Positions 24,896 through 37,673 of a stretch of DNA of 64,000 nt are shown here, piece by piece. Origin of the DNA: Trebouxia sp. TZW2008 (lineage: Eukaryota; Chlorophyta; Trebouxiophyceae; Trebouxiales; Trebouxiaceae). The notes under the pieces were generated by a model. That model did no database searches, was not told the origin of the DNA, and was given only the letters and a program-made list of their open reading frames with translations. How positions within the stretch are numbered: the stretch's first letter is position 1; the number at the start of each line of letters is the position of its first letter. The stretch is from positions 1 to 64,000 of the forward strand of contig BDIU01000053.1 in NCBI GenBank assembly GCA_002118135.1, given 5' to 3'. A program made the position numbers and the translations under genes.

Positions 24896-25759
24896 GACTG
24901 TCAGGCCTTCTTCAAGGATTGATATGTACATTAGTGTTCTAGATTTTGTGTGCTGGCTGACCTGCAAATTTGCATACTAGCAAGCCTAGTCTGGTCTTCT
25001 TCTTTTGCACATGTTGACAACTGGATACTGTGGTGCTTGTGTGCTTTGTCTCCTGCTTCGGCTCCAGGCAGTGCTGTCAGACCACATGATGAGTGTTGTA
25101 CATCTGATCAAGCTGCATCAGGTTGCAGCACGTACATCAGCTCGCTCCTCGCTCTGCACATTGGCATGCTGGCCATTGTCAATTTGAATTGCTTTTAGAA
25201 CTCTAGCTGTCAGCTTCTGCAGCTATCAGGCTGTCTGCATGTTTCTTCTGGCTGTTGGAGCACTCGTTCTGACATCAAGTGTGGAAGTGCGCAGCTGCCT
25301 AACTTCGAACCTTGTGAGAAAGCCACCCTGTTGAAGGCTGCACTGATCCTGCCAGCACTTCGATGCTGTGAGTCATCCCAGGGACAGGCGTTTTAGAACC
25401 CGCAATTTGCGAAGTTCTGCTGGAACTCAAACTTGCGATTGCCCAGCACTGACCTGAAGGCAAGCGGCGGAGGAACCGTTGATCGAGAACGATCAAGGCG
25501 CTTGATTGTTGCAAACAGTCGCGTCAGTGCATGCGGACACCTGACTCTGCTTGCCCTGGCCGATCGTACAAGCATCGCCTCGGACTGGGTTTGAGTGGCA
25601 ACCGTTGAAGCAGCGCTGCTACTGGCGCAGGGCAACATTGCGTCAACAGAGGCCTTACATAGCGACTTCAATTTGATCGGGATCTTACTGGCTGATGCGA
25701 ATGCATCCGACTGTACTCGGGCCCTAGGCTCACTATTCTAGTTCACTTGTAACTTGAAT
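24896..25759. other. Intergenic region, DAPDC 3' flank and B55 promoter
   Basis: No supported exon. A minus-strand frame at 25393-25671 and plus-strand frames near 25000 lack family resemblance and splice context. Confidence 0.6.
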
Positions 25760-28700
25760 ATGAGCGAAGCTTCAATCGCAAGCACTACCGGCAGTGGATC
25801 AGATCCATTGGAATGGCAGTTCTTACAGTGCTTTGGTGAAAGAACGCCAGGAGAAGAAATACAAGAAGGTCAGAACTGCCACCTGTCAATCCGCATACAC
25901 GCTCACTTGTCTGCAAAGAGGACCAGCAGCAACAGCATCAGCAGCTAAGCTGTCGTGCTTGGCCAAGGACACCTGCAAGCAAATGTGTCTGCACTGCTCT
26001 GACATCTTGCAAGTAGCCGTCAATGAACACGTTCAAACCTGTGCTTGCACCTGCAGCTGATATCATCTCTGCCGTCACCTTTGACCACACTGGTCAGCAT
26101 CTTGCAACCGGCGATCGTGGCGGCCGTGTTGTGCTCTTTGAGCGTGTTCCCACTCAGCCAGTAAGTCTGCTTGACAAAACGCTTCCCCCCTCATGATGTA
26201 TGTGCAGATGCTGACCTGATTAGAGCATAGTTGACAGGGAGCATTGCCTGCTGCACAGCACAGCCTGAAAGATCACTGACAGAAAGACCAGCTGCGTCAA
26301 GTGCTGCAAAGCTGAGGCTGAGCAAAAGCTGAGTCCGTGTCCTGCTGCAGAAAGCAGTAGGCGCAGACCAGCGAGCCACTCCTGCATCAAGGCTCAGCGC
26401 TTTTGAGTACCGCTACTTGACAGAATTCCAGTCTCATGAGCCGGAATTTGACTATCTTAAGTCGCTGGAGATAGAGGAAAAGATCAACAAGGTCAAATGG
26501 TGCAGAAACTCATGCGGCAGCAGGATGCTGCTGTCCACCAATGACAAGACCATCAAGTTGTGGAGGGTACGCTAGCATCATACTGAGCCACCCTGCTCAG
26601 CCAGCATGCTATCAATGCGCTCATAGCAGCAAAAGAGGTATTGAGGCTGCAACTGACCATTAGCAACTATACAGGTTGGGGACAGGAAGATCTGCTCACT
26701 AGCTAACTTCAACTTTGGGGACAATGCACAGAACGGCTGGTCAATAGCTGCTGGGTAACGCTCACAGTTGCTTACTATGCCAACCTCATGAGTAGTGATA
26801 GCCTGCTGACAAGATGACTGATTTACAGGAACACAGGAGTAAATGCCTCGCCTGCTAGACAGAAGCTGCCAGCATCCTCTGAGCTTATGTTCAAGTCTGC
26901 AGAGAACTTGAGGATGCCAAAGGTACCATCTGCAATGATAACTGCTGCAGGGCTTGCTGCAGGACTGTAGCATTTTGTGACAATAGCTGATGCATACTCA
27001 AGCACCTCAATGCAATGCACATTCAGGTCGTCAGCTGTTGACAGCGCATATTGCATGCATATCCTGATCATAGCCTGGCAAGCACCCATGCTGGCCGCTG
27101 TTCGCCGGCATGTGTGTCATCTGATGTGACACAAGCCACCTGAATTTGCAGATCACTGGTACAGAGAAGGTCATGCAAGCAAGATGTAGGCGTGTGTTTG
27201 GCAATGCACACACCTACCACATAAATGCAATCTCAATCAGCAGTGATCAGGAGACATTCATCTCCAGTGATGACCTGCGAGTCAACCTGTGGCACCTGGA
27301 CCACACCCAGCAGAGCTTCAATGTGGTGGACATCAAGCCTCCAAACATGGAAGACCTGACAGAGGTCTGCCTCACAGCTGACTGTAACTGCTGAGGTCAT
27401 CAGCTTCAGAAATTCATCAGAACATTCAGCACACCTACAGCCTGCATTCATTTGCGGCATAATGAGCTTATTTGCACTGAGCATACATAGCCTGCTGCAT
27501 GCATGCATGTGCGGCATCCTGAGCTGTTTTGCGCTGGACAAACACAGCCTGCAGCGTGCATTCATTGGCAGCGCAATGAGCTGTTCTGTACTGAGCAGCT
27601 GAAGCTGACAGCATTTCCACAATGGCCCTGCTGGCTGCAGGTGATTACTGGGGCAGACTTTCACCCTAGCCACTGCAATCTGTTTGCTTTCAGCAGCAGC
27701 AAAGGCTCCATCAGGGTGGCAGACATGCGCAACAGTGCCCTGTGCGACAAGCAGGCTCGCTCATATGAAGAGGCGCAGTCGACGGTATGTTCCCAGAAGT
27801 TTGTCTCGTACATAGAGATATGCCCTGTGAATGTTATGCTGTTGGTACGTCTAGCATGGTCAGCCGTCATCCCATGTGCAGTCGACTGTCTACAGCATTG
27901 CACATTTGCTCAGATATAGCAGGTGTCAAGCCTCTAGCAAATGAGTCCTTGAAAGTGCAGTGAACCATTGCTTTCTAGCAGCACCTTCCTGGTACAAGCA
28001 GGCAAACACTTGATCATGAGCCTCATCGCAGCTGCTGTGCTGGGCTCTGTAGGGATCAAAATCCTTCTTCAGTGAGATCATCAGCAGCGTGTCAGACATG
28101 AAATGGAGCTCAGATGGTCGATATATTTTAGCTAGGGACTACATGAATCTCAAGCTGTGGGATCTGAACATGGAGTCTGCGCCAGTTGTCACATACTCAG
28201 TACATGAGCACTTGCGTGCTAAGGTGCGTCTCACACTGCCAAGCTCCACATAAGTGCTGATGCATCCCTTGAGAGTAACGTGACTGACACTTTCATCAGG
28301 TTTTCACAGAAGTGCTGCACTCGCTGCTATTGCAAGTGCATACCATGTCATGCGTCTGTATAATCAGCACTATATTTGCATCTGGCAATGTTACATGGGT
28401 GCTGAGTCATCTGTTGAATGTGCTAAGCAGGCAATCACATTGGCTTGGGTGCTGCAGTTGTGCGATCTTTATGAGAATGACTGTATCTTTGACAAGTTCG
28501 ACTGTGCCATCAGCGGCAGTGGGCAGTACGTCACCACAGGCAGCTACAATAACTTCCTGAAGGTGACTGGGCGACAGGGCGGGCCTGAAACCATTGTTGA
28601 GGCCTCCCGAGATCCTCTCAGAAAACGTCTGCAGCCTCAAGCAAAGGTACAGCGTCCAGTGAGTAGTCCACAGCCCACAAATCTATGCTGCTCCATTGCT

Positions 28701-29075
28701 GTAATGAGTTGCTGATCTTGTGCTTGTGTGGCATATAGCTGTCAGGAACAGACCATTTCGACTGCAGCTCAAATCTGCCTGTATGCTTCAGCTTTCTCTG
28801 CATCGAAAATGAAGCTGAAAGTATCTTTGACTATGCCATGTGGACAATGCCAAGAACGATGCAATGACACTGCAAGCATGTAATTTTTGCAGGTGTCAAG
28901 CAGATTTGGGCTGAATAGAGGTGCCAGCAAGAGGCTGAACACACCTGCCCCTGCAGAGCAAGATGCTGGGAACACTGATTTCACAGAAAAGTTGTTACAT
29001 CTAGCGTGGCATCCAGAGGCCAACCTGATTGCAGCAGCGGCCTCCAACAGCCTGTACATGTTTTGTGCCAAATGA
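25760..29075 (+). CDS. PP2A regulatory subunit B55 (WD40)
   Basis: Exons 25760-25868, 26057-26160, 26351-26566, 27152-27364, 27641-27784, 28053-28223, 28458-28646 and 28893-29075 join in phase to about 442 residues, the usual B55 length. Signatures are [110 protein letters not shown] and a C-terminal [13 protein letters not shown] repeat. The seven-bladed propeller binds the PP2A A/C core and selects substrates (mitotic exit, TOR and other signalling). Intron 27365-27640 holds three roughly 58-bp degenerate repeats. A TGTAA motif lies 223 bp past the stop. Confidence 0.96.
27425..27610. repeat. ~58-bp degenerate tandem repeat, 3 copies
   Basis: Three copies of a segment of the form CAGCCTGCATTCATTTGCGG...AATGAGCTnnTTTnnnCTG in a B55 intron, immediately upstream of the next exon. 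Confidence 0.8.
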
Positions 29076-29297
29076 ACATTTGATAAGCTCTCAGGCCCAA
29101 TAAGCCATCTTCAGTCTGGTCATGCATTTCTCAAATGAATCGAATTGGCTTCCTAGCCATGATGACTTGCAGCAGATTTCACTTAAATGAAACAATTGAG
29201 TCAGATAAAACGCATGCACGCAGCAAGCACTGTTATGTATTGATCGTGTTCTGCTGGTGGGCTTTGTTGCGTGTTTTGATGCTTTGCTCACTCAGCT

Positions 29298-29302
29298 TGT
29301 AA
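29298..29302 (+). terminator. Candidate TGTAA polyadenylation signal of B55
   Basis: TGTAA is the usual chlorophyte poly(A) signal; this one sits 223 bp downstream of the B55 stop. A five-base motif occurs often by chance, so support is weak. Confidence 0.3.
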
Positions 29303-29631
29303 AGAATCAAATCTACAGTCACGCAGGGTGTGCCTGCATGCAAGGCTGAAAGTGTCTAATCAAAAGCATTGCTTGATGAAGGCGTATGTCTTGCATGGCA
29401 TGATCATTGCAGATGTCTATGCATGTCCTTGATGCTGCGCTGCATTGGCGATGTGCGCCCTACAGTCGCTCGCATCTGCGTCCATCTGACAATACAAATT
29501 GGCCTTTGACACGTCTATGCGGAGGGAACACTTTAACAGCGCCTGCAGACGCTTGTGCTTTTGCAGCTACCTGATCAGTCCCATGTCGGCCTTGTTCTGG
29601 CTGAACAAGTGTGACAAGCTGTGATCGCTGC

Positions 29632-32600
29632 ATGCAAGCGACATTCTTCGACATTTGGGTGGTGCCTGCGGTCACTCGCGTCAGGTACACACATGCACAG
29701 CGCTGGCTGCTCGTGGATGCTTTTACTCAAACTGTCGTGCTGGCTTGTATCGCTTGCGCCTGATGCTCTGTGCTTACAGAGAGAGCAGCAAGGCTCCAAC
29801 TCATAACTCCAGAACTTCACAGCTTCTGCATCCGACAAGTGCCAAGGCTCAAGACACTGAACAGGAAGGGCAGTCTGTCCCTCTCTTTACCTCCACTCAG
29901 TGGCAAGCACAACATACTGGGTCCAATAAAAAGCAAAAAGTTCAGAGAGATGACCTGCTGTGCTTTGTGGGTGGTGCTGTGTGGGCCCTTGACTGGTGTC
30001 CTGCAAATGGTGAGACCATGCAGCAACATGTTGTCTGACCAGATCAGTATACTCAACACGTCTGTGCACATTGTAAGCTTGCAATTTTGCTGCAGATGCG
30101 GTGGTGGTGAACAATGAGCGCGTGCAATACTTGGCGATTGGGGCACATCCTGATGGCAGAACCAAGTCAGTGATAGGAAAGACTGTACATGGTGCAGCAA
30201 TGGTGCAAATATGGAGTGCCCCATATGACACAGAAGCTACTTTAGCAAGTGCTGTATTGCCTGCAATGCAGCTGGGCATCTGTCATCTGGGCGGTCTGAC
30301 CTGGGACTGTAAGTGGTGTCCCACTGACACCAGCACATCAACTGGCAGCAGCAATGGCAATTTGCCCAGGTATGCGCTTCAGTCAGCACTGCAAGCCACA
30401 GCAGAGAACACCATGTCTTCTGCTGCATAAGACCCTCTGCTCTGTGCACATGATTGGTGCTTTGTTTACAAGCTGACATTCAGCTGTCCGCTACTATGAC
30501 CCCGATACAAGTGTCCACGCTCCTGGAACACTTGATTCAGCCATAAGTCATGCATGGCTGAGCTGCTTGCTGCCGAATGCCGACGTTCAGTCACTATGGT
30601 ACAACCTTCAATGCATATGTGAGGACTTGCATGTTGCATTTGCAGGGCTGTCATGGTCTTCACAAAGGCATGATGATTACAGTGACAATGTGCAGGCTGG
30701 GTTTGCTTGCACTGGTTTTGGGCAATGGGGCAATTCACATCCTGGCTGTGCCACAGCCTCATGCAGTTACAGGCAGCTTGCATGCTTCAGATGATAAAGT
30801 AGGCCAAGCATGCAAAGACGCTGCTCATGTTTGTCGCTTGCATTTGTGCACATGTCTGCAAGCTAGAGCTCTCTAAGCTTGCTGTATACCACCCTGATGC
30901 GTGTGACATACTTTTGTCGCACGCTTCACTCGACCCGACAAATTCATTTGTAGCTGATATGCATGTCTACTTCATGATGTGGACTTTTAACTTTGGCAAT
31001 AACGATAGCATGCCTGGCATGAGTGTGTTTGGCGCCATGACATGTTCCACTGAAAGCTCAAAACAATGACGCTCTCAATTGGTGCTTGCCTGACTTAGTC
31101 ATTTGTGTAGCTTGGCATTGCAGATTGTCAGCTGCTGACTTGTTGTACGCCATGTGCAGGTACGCCATGTGCAGATACGCCATGTGCAGGACACAGCAGG
31201 TGAAGGTCAGCCAGGCTCAGACAATCCTTTGATGGTTGAGGTGCCGCCTGTAGCTTGGCTGGAGGCCAGTGCTCTGGGTGGCAGCCTGCCCTGTGTAGTG
31301 GAATGGCTACCTGCCGCCCCTCATGACCTCCTGTTGGTACTACCTCCTTCTCGCTATTGCTGCTTTTCATGTCATTGCAGATGTATCACTGCTACTGCAT
31401 GTCATCATTACACACAGATGCAGAGCAGGTACTATGGTGCCGCAGCAGGTGAATCCAATACATGAAATGCTGTATGCCTTTGCGTCACGCTGGCAACAGT
31501 GGCTTTTTTGCGTCTATCAGCTGAGGCTGGTTTCCCAGATGCAGCCTTTTCATGAGCAATAGGTACTGCTAGACTGTCAAGGGAAGCCGCTTCCATTATT
31601 CACAGAATGTTTGCATGCAATTCGCACTTCCTGCAAGGGTATTGTATGACTGACCAATCGCTGGCCATGCTACAGGTGGGTTTCTGGGACGGCACTGTAG
31701 CAGTCATCCGTTTGCAGCCTAGTGACTCAACAGCAGCAGCTGAATCGTCAGATCAGCCACAGGAAGCCCCCCAAGATGTGCCTCAGCAGCATGGCATGCT
31801 GGTGTTGAGCCACTTCCAGGTGGAGCCACTCCCCATAAGAGCAGTGGCCTGGTGCCCACCTCAGGTCAGTCACAATTGACAGTTCTTGAGGACAGGACCT
31901 TCTGTATACATGTTGCAGTCCTGCTTGCACGCGATAGCTCAGAAGCTCCCATCAAAGCTTTGATTGGTTGTGTGCATGAGCCTGGCTCGGGCACGCTGCA
32001 GCTGTCAGCAATGCTGTGTTGTCACAGACTCAGTACATTGTGAACACTAATGCAGCTTCTTGCTTGTGATCATACATTGTCTCACACTACCTGAGGCCAC
32101 CTGAGAAGCCTGCAATCTGATTAGTGTGCAGCAAGGATCTGCGTGCTTGCCAAAAGCTCCTTCCATCACAATACACAGTGCACTCATGGCAGTTGCCAGG
32201 TTTGAGGCTTTGCAGTAGCAAGCTGGCCTGCAAAGCAGTGTTGCCTGCAGGGCAGGTAGGCAAGGAGGAGAGCATGGAGCAGCGCTACCTCTTCATCACT
32301 GCTGGCCACTTGGGCTTCCTGCGCCTGTGGGATTCCAGGTATGTGCTCAGCTTTCATGCAGACTAGATTGACCATGTATCATTGCTGCCAGAAGGCTGTG
32401 TCTGACCTGCCTGCCCTGATCTCTTGTGACCCTCACTGGATGCATAGGTGCTCCACAAAACGGCACCTTGATCAAGCTCTGACTCCAAGACAGCGTGAAT
32501 TCGCACGGAAGCGCAAGGACTCGATATGCATACTTGCAACGCATCGTGGTGCATCCACCCAGTGTCCACCAATGGCCTGTTGTTGCAAGCACATGACATA

Positions 32601-35600
32601 GACTGGAGTGCTTTGACGGCTTTAACAGAAATATGCCATGCGTCTTGTCTGCTAGGGTTGCTGCCCTTCAACTGGCAACAGTGGCATTCTGCTGTTGCAG
32701 AAGCCTGTGCACGTAAATTATAGCACATAGCACACAAATCATGTGTTCCCGTTAATCTTTTGCCCTGAGCTTGCTACATAGCTGCAGCTCTCACAGTGTT
32801 GCAGCACCATGTACGTGATTGTTTGCAAGGCTGGCAAGGACAAATCAAAAGCATCTGCGCTGGCTGTCCTCTGTCCAGACAACACTTAATGCCAACAGTG
32901 CCTCAAAAGTTCAAATTCATGGCTGCATGGGCAGCTTGCAGAAATGTCTGCATGCACAGCCTTGCTCTTAGTAGGTGGGGATGGTGTTGATGGCTATACT
33001 AGAAGGAGAAGGTTTTGATGACAAGCATGGATACAGGGATGTGGGCAAGCCTGTGTACCAGCGGCGCGCTGTGAGCATTGGCTGCTTGCTGCTGCTGCTG
33101 CTCGCATAGTCATGCTGGCAGTGCAGTGGGGCGCCTTACTAGAACTTGCTGGCTTTCTCATGGATCATAGAACCTGACAAGCATGCACGTAAATGATGCT
33201 GCTGCCGATGACGCATAACAAGCCTTGATGCAGGGATGTGGGCAAGCCTGTGTACCAGCGGCGCATCGTGAGCATCAGTCGCCTGTTGGCAGTGCAGTGG
33301 AGCACTCTATTGGAGCCTTCTGTCTTTCTCATGGCCACTGATGACGGGGGATCACTGTTTTCAGGATAGCTGCTCTGACGGCATACTTGCATGCAGGGAC
33401 ATGGGCAAGCCTGTTTATCAGTGGCGCATTGTGAGCATCAGTTGACTGCCAGTGGAGCGCCCTACTAGAACCTCCAGGCTTTCTCATGCCTACTGGTCAT
33501 GAATGAATATGGTTGCATGCAGGGACGTGGGCAAGCCTGTGTACCAGCAGCATGTTATGAACATCAGCAGGCTGCTAGCACTGGAGCGCCTTGTCGAAAC
33601 CTCCTGGCTTTCCCAAGGCCACTGTTGATGGAGCCTTCCTGTGCTCAAGATAGCTGCTCTGATGGCATAGTTGCATGCAGGGACGTGGGCAAGCCTATAT
33701 ATCAGCGGCGCATTGTGAGCATCGCTCGCCTGCTGGCAGTGCAGTGGAGCGCCCTACTAGAACCTCCAGGCTTTCTCATGGCTACTGATGATGGAGCTAT
33801 CATGTATGAGTCAGCTCACCCCCAAGAGGAGGGCCACAGCTGGAGGGATGCCCACCTATACCGCCATGAGGGCGACAAGGGCGCCCATGGCACGCGCAGC
33901 ACAAACCGAGAACACAGGTGAAAGTCTTGCTTTCTTTGTTTGTTTCCTCTTTCCTGTTCTTACTTTTTTGTCCCTTTTCTGTTCTTTCTGATCAGAGTTT
34001 AGCTTGACCGTTCAAGAATTGATCGTTCATGTACTGAGCCAAACCCTTATGCCACCCATAGGAGGAAATTCCTGGCAGTCAAACAGGGCAACAAATGCAA
34101 GCCTGCTGCCAAGAGTATCAGAGTGCAGCAGCAGAACTCATGACAGACATTGGCTATGCATAGCCGACTTCACCAAGCTCTGCTATGCAAGCGTTTCAGT
34201 GCTCTACGTTGGTTTGAAACCTGCATCATGCCAGCTTATGCAGCCCAGAGCTAGTTTTGTAGATGAGCATAGCATGGATGGCAAACAGGCCTCAATTGGA
34301 AGACACCCTTATGAAGTATTCACGAGGACTTGTTGTACACACAAAAGCACATTGTCCAAACTATATTGCCTGTGCATTGTCAGTCTATCACTTGTGAACA
34401 AACACACAGCAGCACAGCACCAGCATCGCACGTGTAACAGCAATCTTAATTGCAAACAGCCTCAGATCCAGTCAAATCAGTGGCTGAAGTATACAGTTCT
34501 GCAGGTTACATCACTCAACACTCAACCGCATATAATGTTTTGCAGATTACAACACAGGACGCCCATAATCTCATGAAGTGCTGTGTAGGCAAACAGTTGC
34601 AATTTTCAAACTCCTTGAAATGCTGTGCAGCAAACCAAACACAGGAGCCATACGAAGGGTGCAGTGCGGTCTTGCGGCATGCCACAGCATGCAAATCACT
34701 CCCTGACTCACTCAAAGTTCTGCACACTCCTGATTTCATTCTGCATTGGCACAGGGGAACAAACACAGTTGCCATATGCAGGTTTTTGTCCTGTCCCAGC
34801 TGTTGGCCCCCCACAGCGAGGATGCAAACCACTCCCTGACTCACTCAAGTTTCTGCACACTCCTGATTTCATTTTGCATAGGCGCAGGGGAACAAATGCA
34901 GGTGCCCTATGCATTATGCAGTCCTGTCCCAGCAACTGGCTGTTGGCACCCCACAGCAAGGACGCAAATCACTCCTTAAACTCACTCAAGTATCTGCACA
35001 CTGTAGTTTTGCACTTTTTGCTTGACTGATGTGGTTCAGGGGATCAAACACAGGAGCCATATGGAGTGTGCAATGCTGCCCCAGCAATGGTCTTGTGGCG
35101 CTTGGTGGCAAGGATGTAAATTGAAACTGGATTCACTCAAATCTATGCCGACTATGGCTTCAAAGTTGCTTGACTGGTTGGTGCAGGGGGACAAACACAG
35201 GAGCCATATGGAGTGTGTCTTGTGACGTGCCAGAATGGGCATGCAAATCAATCCATGACTCACTTCAACTTGCACACCATTGTCTTTAAGGTTGATTGCC
35301 TTATTTGGTGCAGGGGCACAAACACAGAAGCCATATGGAGTGTGCCTGCTGCCCCGCTGGCAATGGTCTCGTGGAGTATGGCGGAGAGGACACAACTCAA
35401 GCCTCAACTAACTCAACCCTCTGTATGCTGCTGTTTCCGACTTTCATGAGCTGGTTTGGATGCAGGGGGACCAACACAGGAGCTATATGGAGCGTGCATT
35501 GCTGCCCCAGCAATGGTCTTGTGGCGTACGGCGGAGAGGACGGGGAGGTAGCCATCTTCAAAGATCACATGCTGCTCGACAACCGGCAGCGCAAGCCTCA

Positions 35601-36933
35601 CATTGCAGTGGCAGGTCAGCATCTGCCATGCCCCAAGACACATATGATTGTGGTGCTGAATTCTACACGGAATGCAGTAACAAATGCAGCAACTTCTCTT
35701 CATAAGGACCCCCGATGTAAGGACATTCTTGATGTCAGGACGATACAGTTCGTAATCAGTCACTGCAGTCAGACTGTAGTGGCACCTCTGAGTAAGGACA
35801 GTTTGATATCAGGATCAACTTCTGGAAGTCACAGCAGCCATTACAAAGAGAATATAAAGTACAGCACTTTGCAAGCATTGTTGTTGCTCTATGTTCATGA
35901 TGCCCTACTGGACAGGCTAGGATCTGAGCAAATGCATTACCTTTGGTTTTCGCAAGTGGGTGTCCTGCTCTCAGCAGGCGCAGACTTATTGGGCCGCCCC
36001 AAATTAACGCAATAGGCAGCTGCGGCCGCACACAACAGGGTTTGCTAGGTCTGTGCTTCCTTCAGAATGCACATGGCAGCCACGGGGTAGGTGCTCCAGC
36101 TGGTGGGGCGACCAATGATTACAGCATGTCAACTTGTGCTTTGAGGCGCTTCTGTTGCTTGAATAGCTGATGATTCTGTCTGCCAATGCATTTCCCTAGC
36201 TTGCCATCAGATCCTGAGATAACATTTCTTGGATACCATTTGAGCATTTCCAGCAAGCTGGTGTTGGTTGTAATCTAAGCTTGGATTCTTTGATAAGGTA
36301 TTCAGACAAAAGCAGAGTTACTGAGATTGAGGTCTACCCAGTATTACAAAACAGGGGTGTTCTACTCTGGTATTTCAGCAAATATATATATCCAATCCAG
36401 CATGTGTTGTTTTGTCAGGTATTCAGGCAAAAGCAGAGGGGCTGGAGTTGAGATCTGCCCACTACTACACGCAACACACAGCAGGGGTGTTTCAAGGGTA
36501 CAAACCTGGCAAGCTGAAGGGCTTGGCACCGCAGGAGCAGTCTGTGCACCGGGTAAGCACATTATAGGTTCCCTCAACACGACCCTGCATTGTCATGAAG
36601 ACTACATAGCTCCTTGAGATGTTGCTGCCTAAGATTGTCCCACTTGCTGAGATTTGCACAGTTTGCATTTGTACCATGGACGCCATCCTAACAGTCAGCT
36701 GACGGCCTTTTTTCTGTGTCATGCACTGGATGACTGCTGTGGTGTGTACCTATTGCCCGCATTATGTTAGCGTATTGCTCACTGCTTTGCACAAGTGTTG
36801 TCCAGCATCATGACATCTGACGCAATGTGCTCGACTGCAGGTGAGGTGGAGTCCAAACGGTGGTCAGGCAGCATGGCTTGCTCATGGCGGTGCTGCAGGC
36901 CTTGTGTGGCTGCAACGCTTGAGCTTGCGCTGA
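29632..36933 (+). CDS. TFIIIC subunit 2-like WD40 protein (GTF3C2 family)
   Basis: Exons 29632-29684, 29780-30009, 30096-30369, 30696-30798, 31190-31336 (alternative starts 31175, 31160), 31676-31864, 32256-32338, 33681-33917, 35466-35614, 36419-36552 and 36841-36933 join in phase to about 563 residues. Family signatures are AVWALDWCP, YLAIGAHPDG, VQIWS, GGLTWDCKWCP, LGLLALVLGNGAIHI, VGFWDGTVAV, LRLWDSRDV, GAIWSVHCCPSNGLVAYGG and the terminal HRVRWSPNG...WLAHGGAAG. TFIIIC2 binds the B box of tRNA genes and recruits RNA polymerase III machinery; plant homologues are often larger with AT-hooks, so the N-terminus may be incomplete. Exon 1 is inferred from phase only. Five introns contain splice-boundary arrays. 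Confidence 0.8.
31146..31189 (+). repeat. 15-nt triple splice acceptor
   Basis: Three copies of TACGCCATGTGCAG spaced 15 nt apart end exactly at the exon 31190 acceptor. Each unit is a usable AG acceptor and is a multiple of three, so upstream choice would insert VRHVQ and IRHVQ in frame. Confidence 0.95.
33037..33830 (+). repeat. Tandem acceptor plus exon-head array, 5 copies
   Basis: Exon heads reading RDVGKPVYQRRIVSI.RLLA start at 33037, 33234, 33397, 33523 and 33681 after TGCAG-type acceptors (first copy TACAG). Periods are 197, 163, 126 and 158 bp. Copies 1 to 4 decay by stops or frame loss (copy 2 runs to MATDDGG). Copy 5 is the full TFIIIC2-like exon. Confidence 0.95.
34545..35545 (+). 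repeat. Tandem acceptor plus WD-exon-head array, 7-8 copies
   Basis: Heads of the exon encoding GTNTGAIWSVHCCPSNG recur near 34547, 34628, 34756, 34887, 35038, 35187 and 35313. They step by about 125-150 bp after the first weak copy, before the intact exon at 35466. Degeneration increases with distance from the intact copy. Downstream copies keep GTNTxAIWSV in frame. Confidence 0.93.
35695..35870 (-). mobile_element. Pogo/Tigger-like MITE, intronic
   Basis: It carries the family core (CACTGCAGTCAGACTGTAGTG, CTGAGTAAGGACA) and a right end CCATTACAAAGAGAATATAA; the left end is degraded. It lies 80 bp downstream of the donor of TFIIIC2-like exon 35466-35614, in the opposite orientation to the other three copies. 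Confidence 0.65.
36298..36460 (+). repeat. Duplicated acceptor plus exon head, 121-bp period
   Basis: GTATTCAGACAAAAGCAGAG at 36298 repeats as GTATTCAGGCAAAAGCAGAG at 36419, the true exon start (IQAKAEGLELRSAHYY). Both are preceded by AG. Confidence 0.9.
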
Positions 36934-37673
36934 TGTATCATACACATTGCTGTTACTAGCAACGCAGCTAGACAGTCTGCTTGCGATGGTGGAAAAGGAA
37001 ATGAGAGGTCTGAGCTGTCAAGCGATACAAAGTGCACAGGAGCCGCTGTTTAGAAAAGCACCAATGATGGCAAGGACCAAAACAGTAGAAAGGAGCTTTC
37101 GTTCTGTACAGCAGTGCACATTTTGTCAGCAAGCTGTGGGTGTGCTTGCTTCAGAGCAAGCCAGTCCTACAGCGTCCAGCAATACAACATGCCAGGGATG
37201 TCATGCTCTGAGTCTGTGCATAGTTGCATTGATAGCTCGTGCAGGGTTCGCATGAAGGCAACCCCACACCTTTGAAGGCATGCAATCAAGCACCATGCGG
37301 AAGAGCCTTCAATCCAATCACATGTAAATCACAAAATCATTGAATGTGGCACATTGTGATCGCTGATTGCTACAGAGCAACACTGAGCAAATCGTTTGCT
37401 ATGCATACCGTTCGCGCCGGCTTTTCCAGGCTTGTTGCTACAATCGCTGCACACGAGCAGAGCGTAGCATGCGTCAAAGGCACAGCATGATCAGAAGATC
37501 AAGGGTCAAAATTGTCCTCAATTGTTGTCATGGTTTACTACACGGAGGAATCGGAATGTGAGCGGCTTTTCCGGTTCATGAGGCTCAGCGACACTATAAG
37601 TTAGGCGATAAGGTAACAGCTTGCTGTGGGTCAACGACTGCGCGCGCTGTGTACACTTTGGCGCAACATCAAA
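36934..37673. other. Intergenic, no gene seen
   Basis: 3' flank of the TFIIIC2-like gene and promoter of the small plastid protein. Frames present (36947-37255 and 37518-37874 minus) show no family resemblance; the latter is antisense to the next gene's first exon. Confidence 0.6.

Noticed and set aside
25299..25671. Minus-strand ORFs between DAPDC and B55
   Set aside because: No recognisable domain or splice signals; promoter-type DNA.
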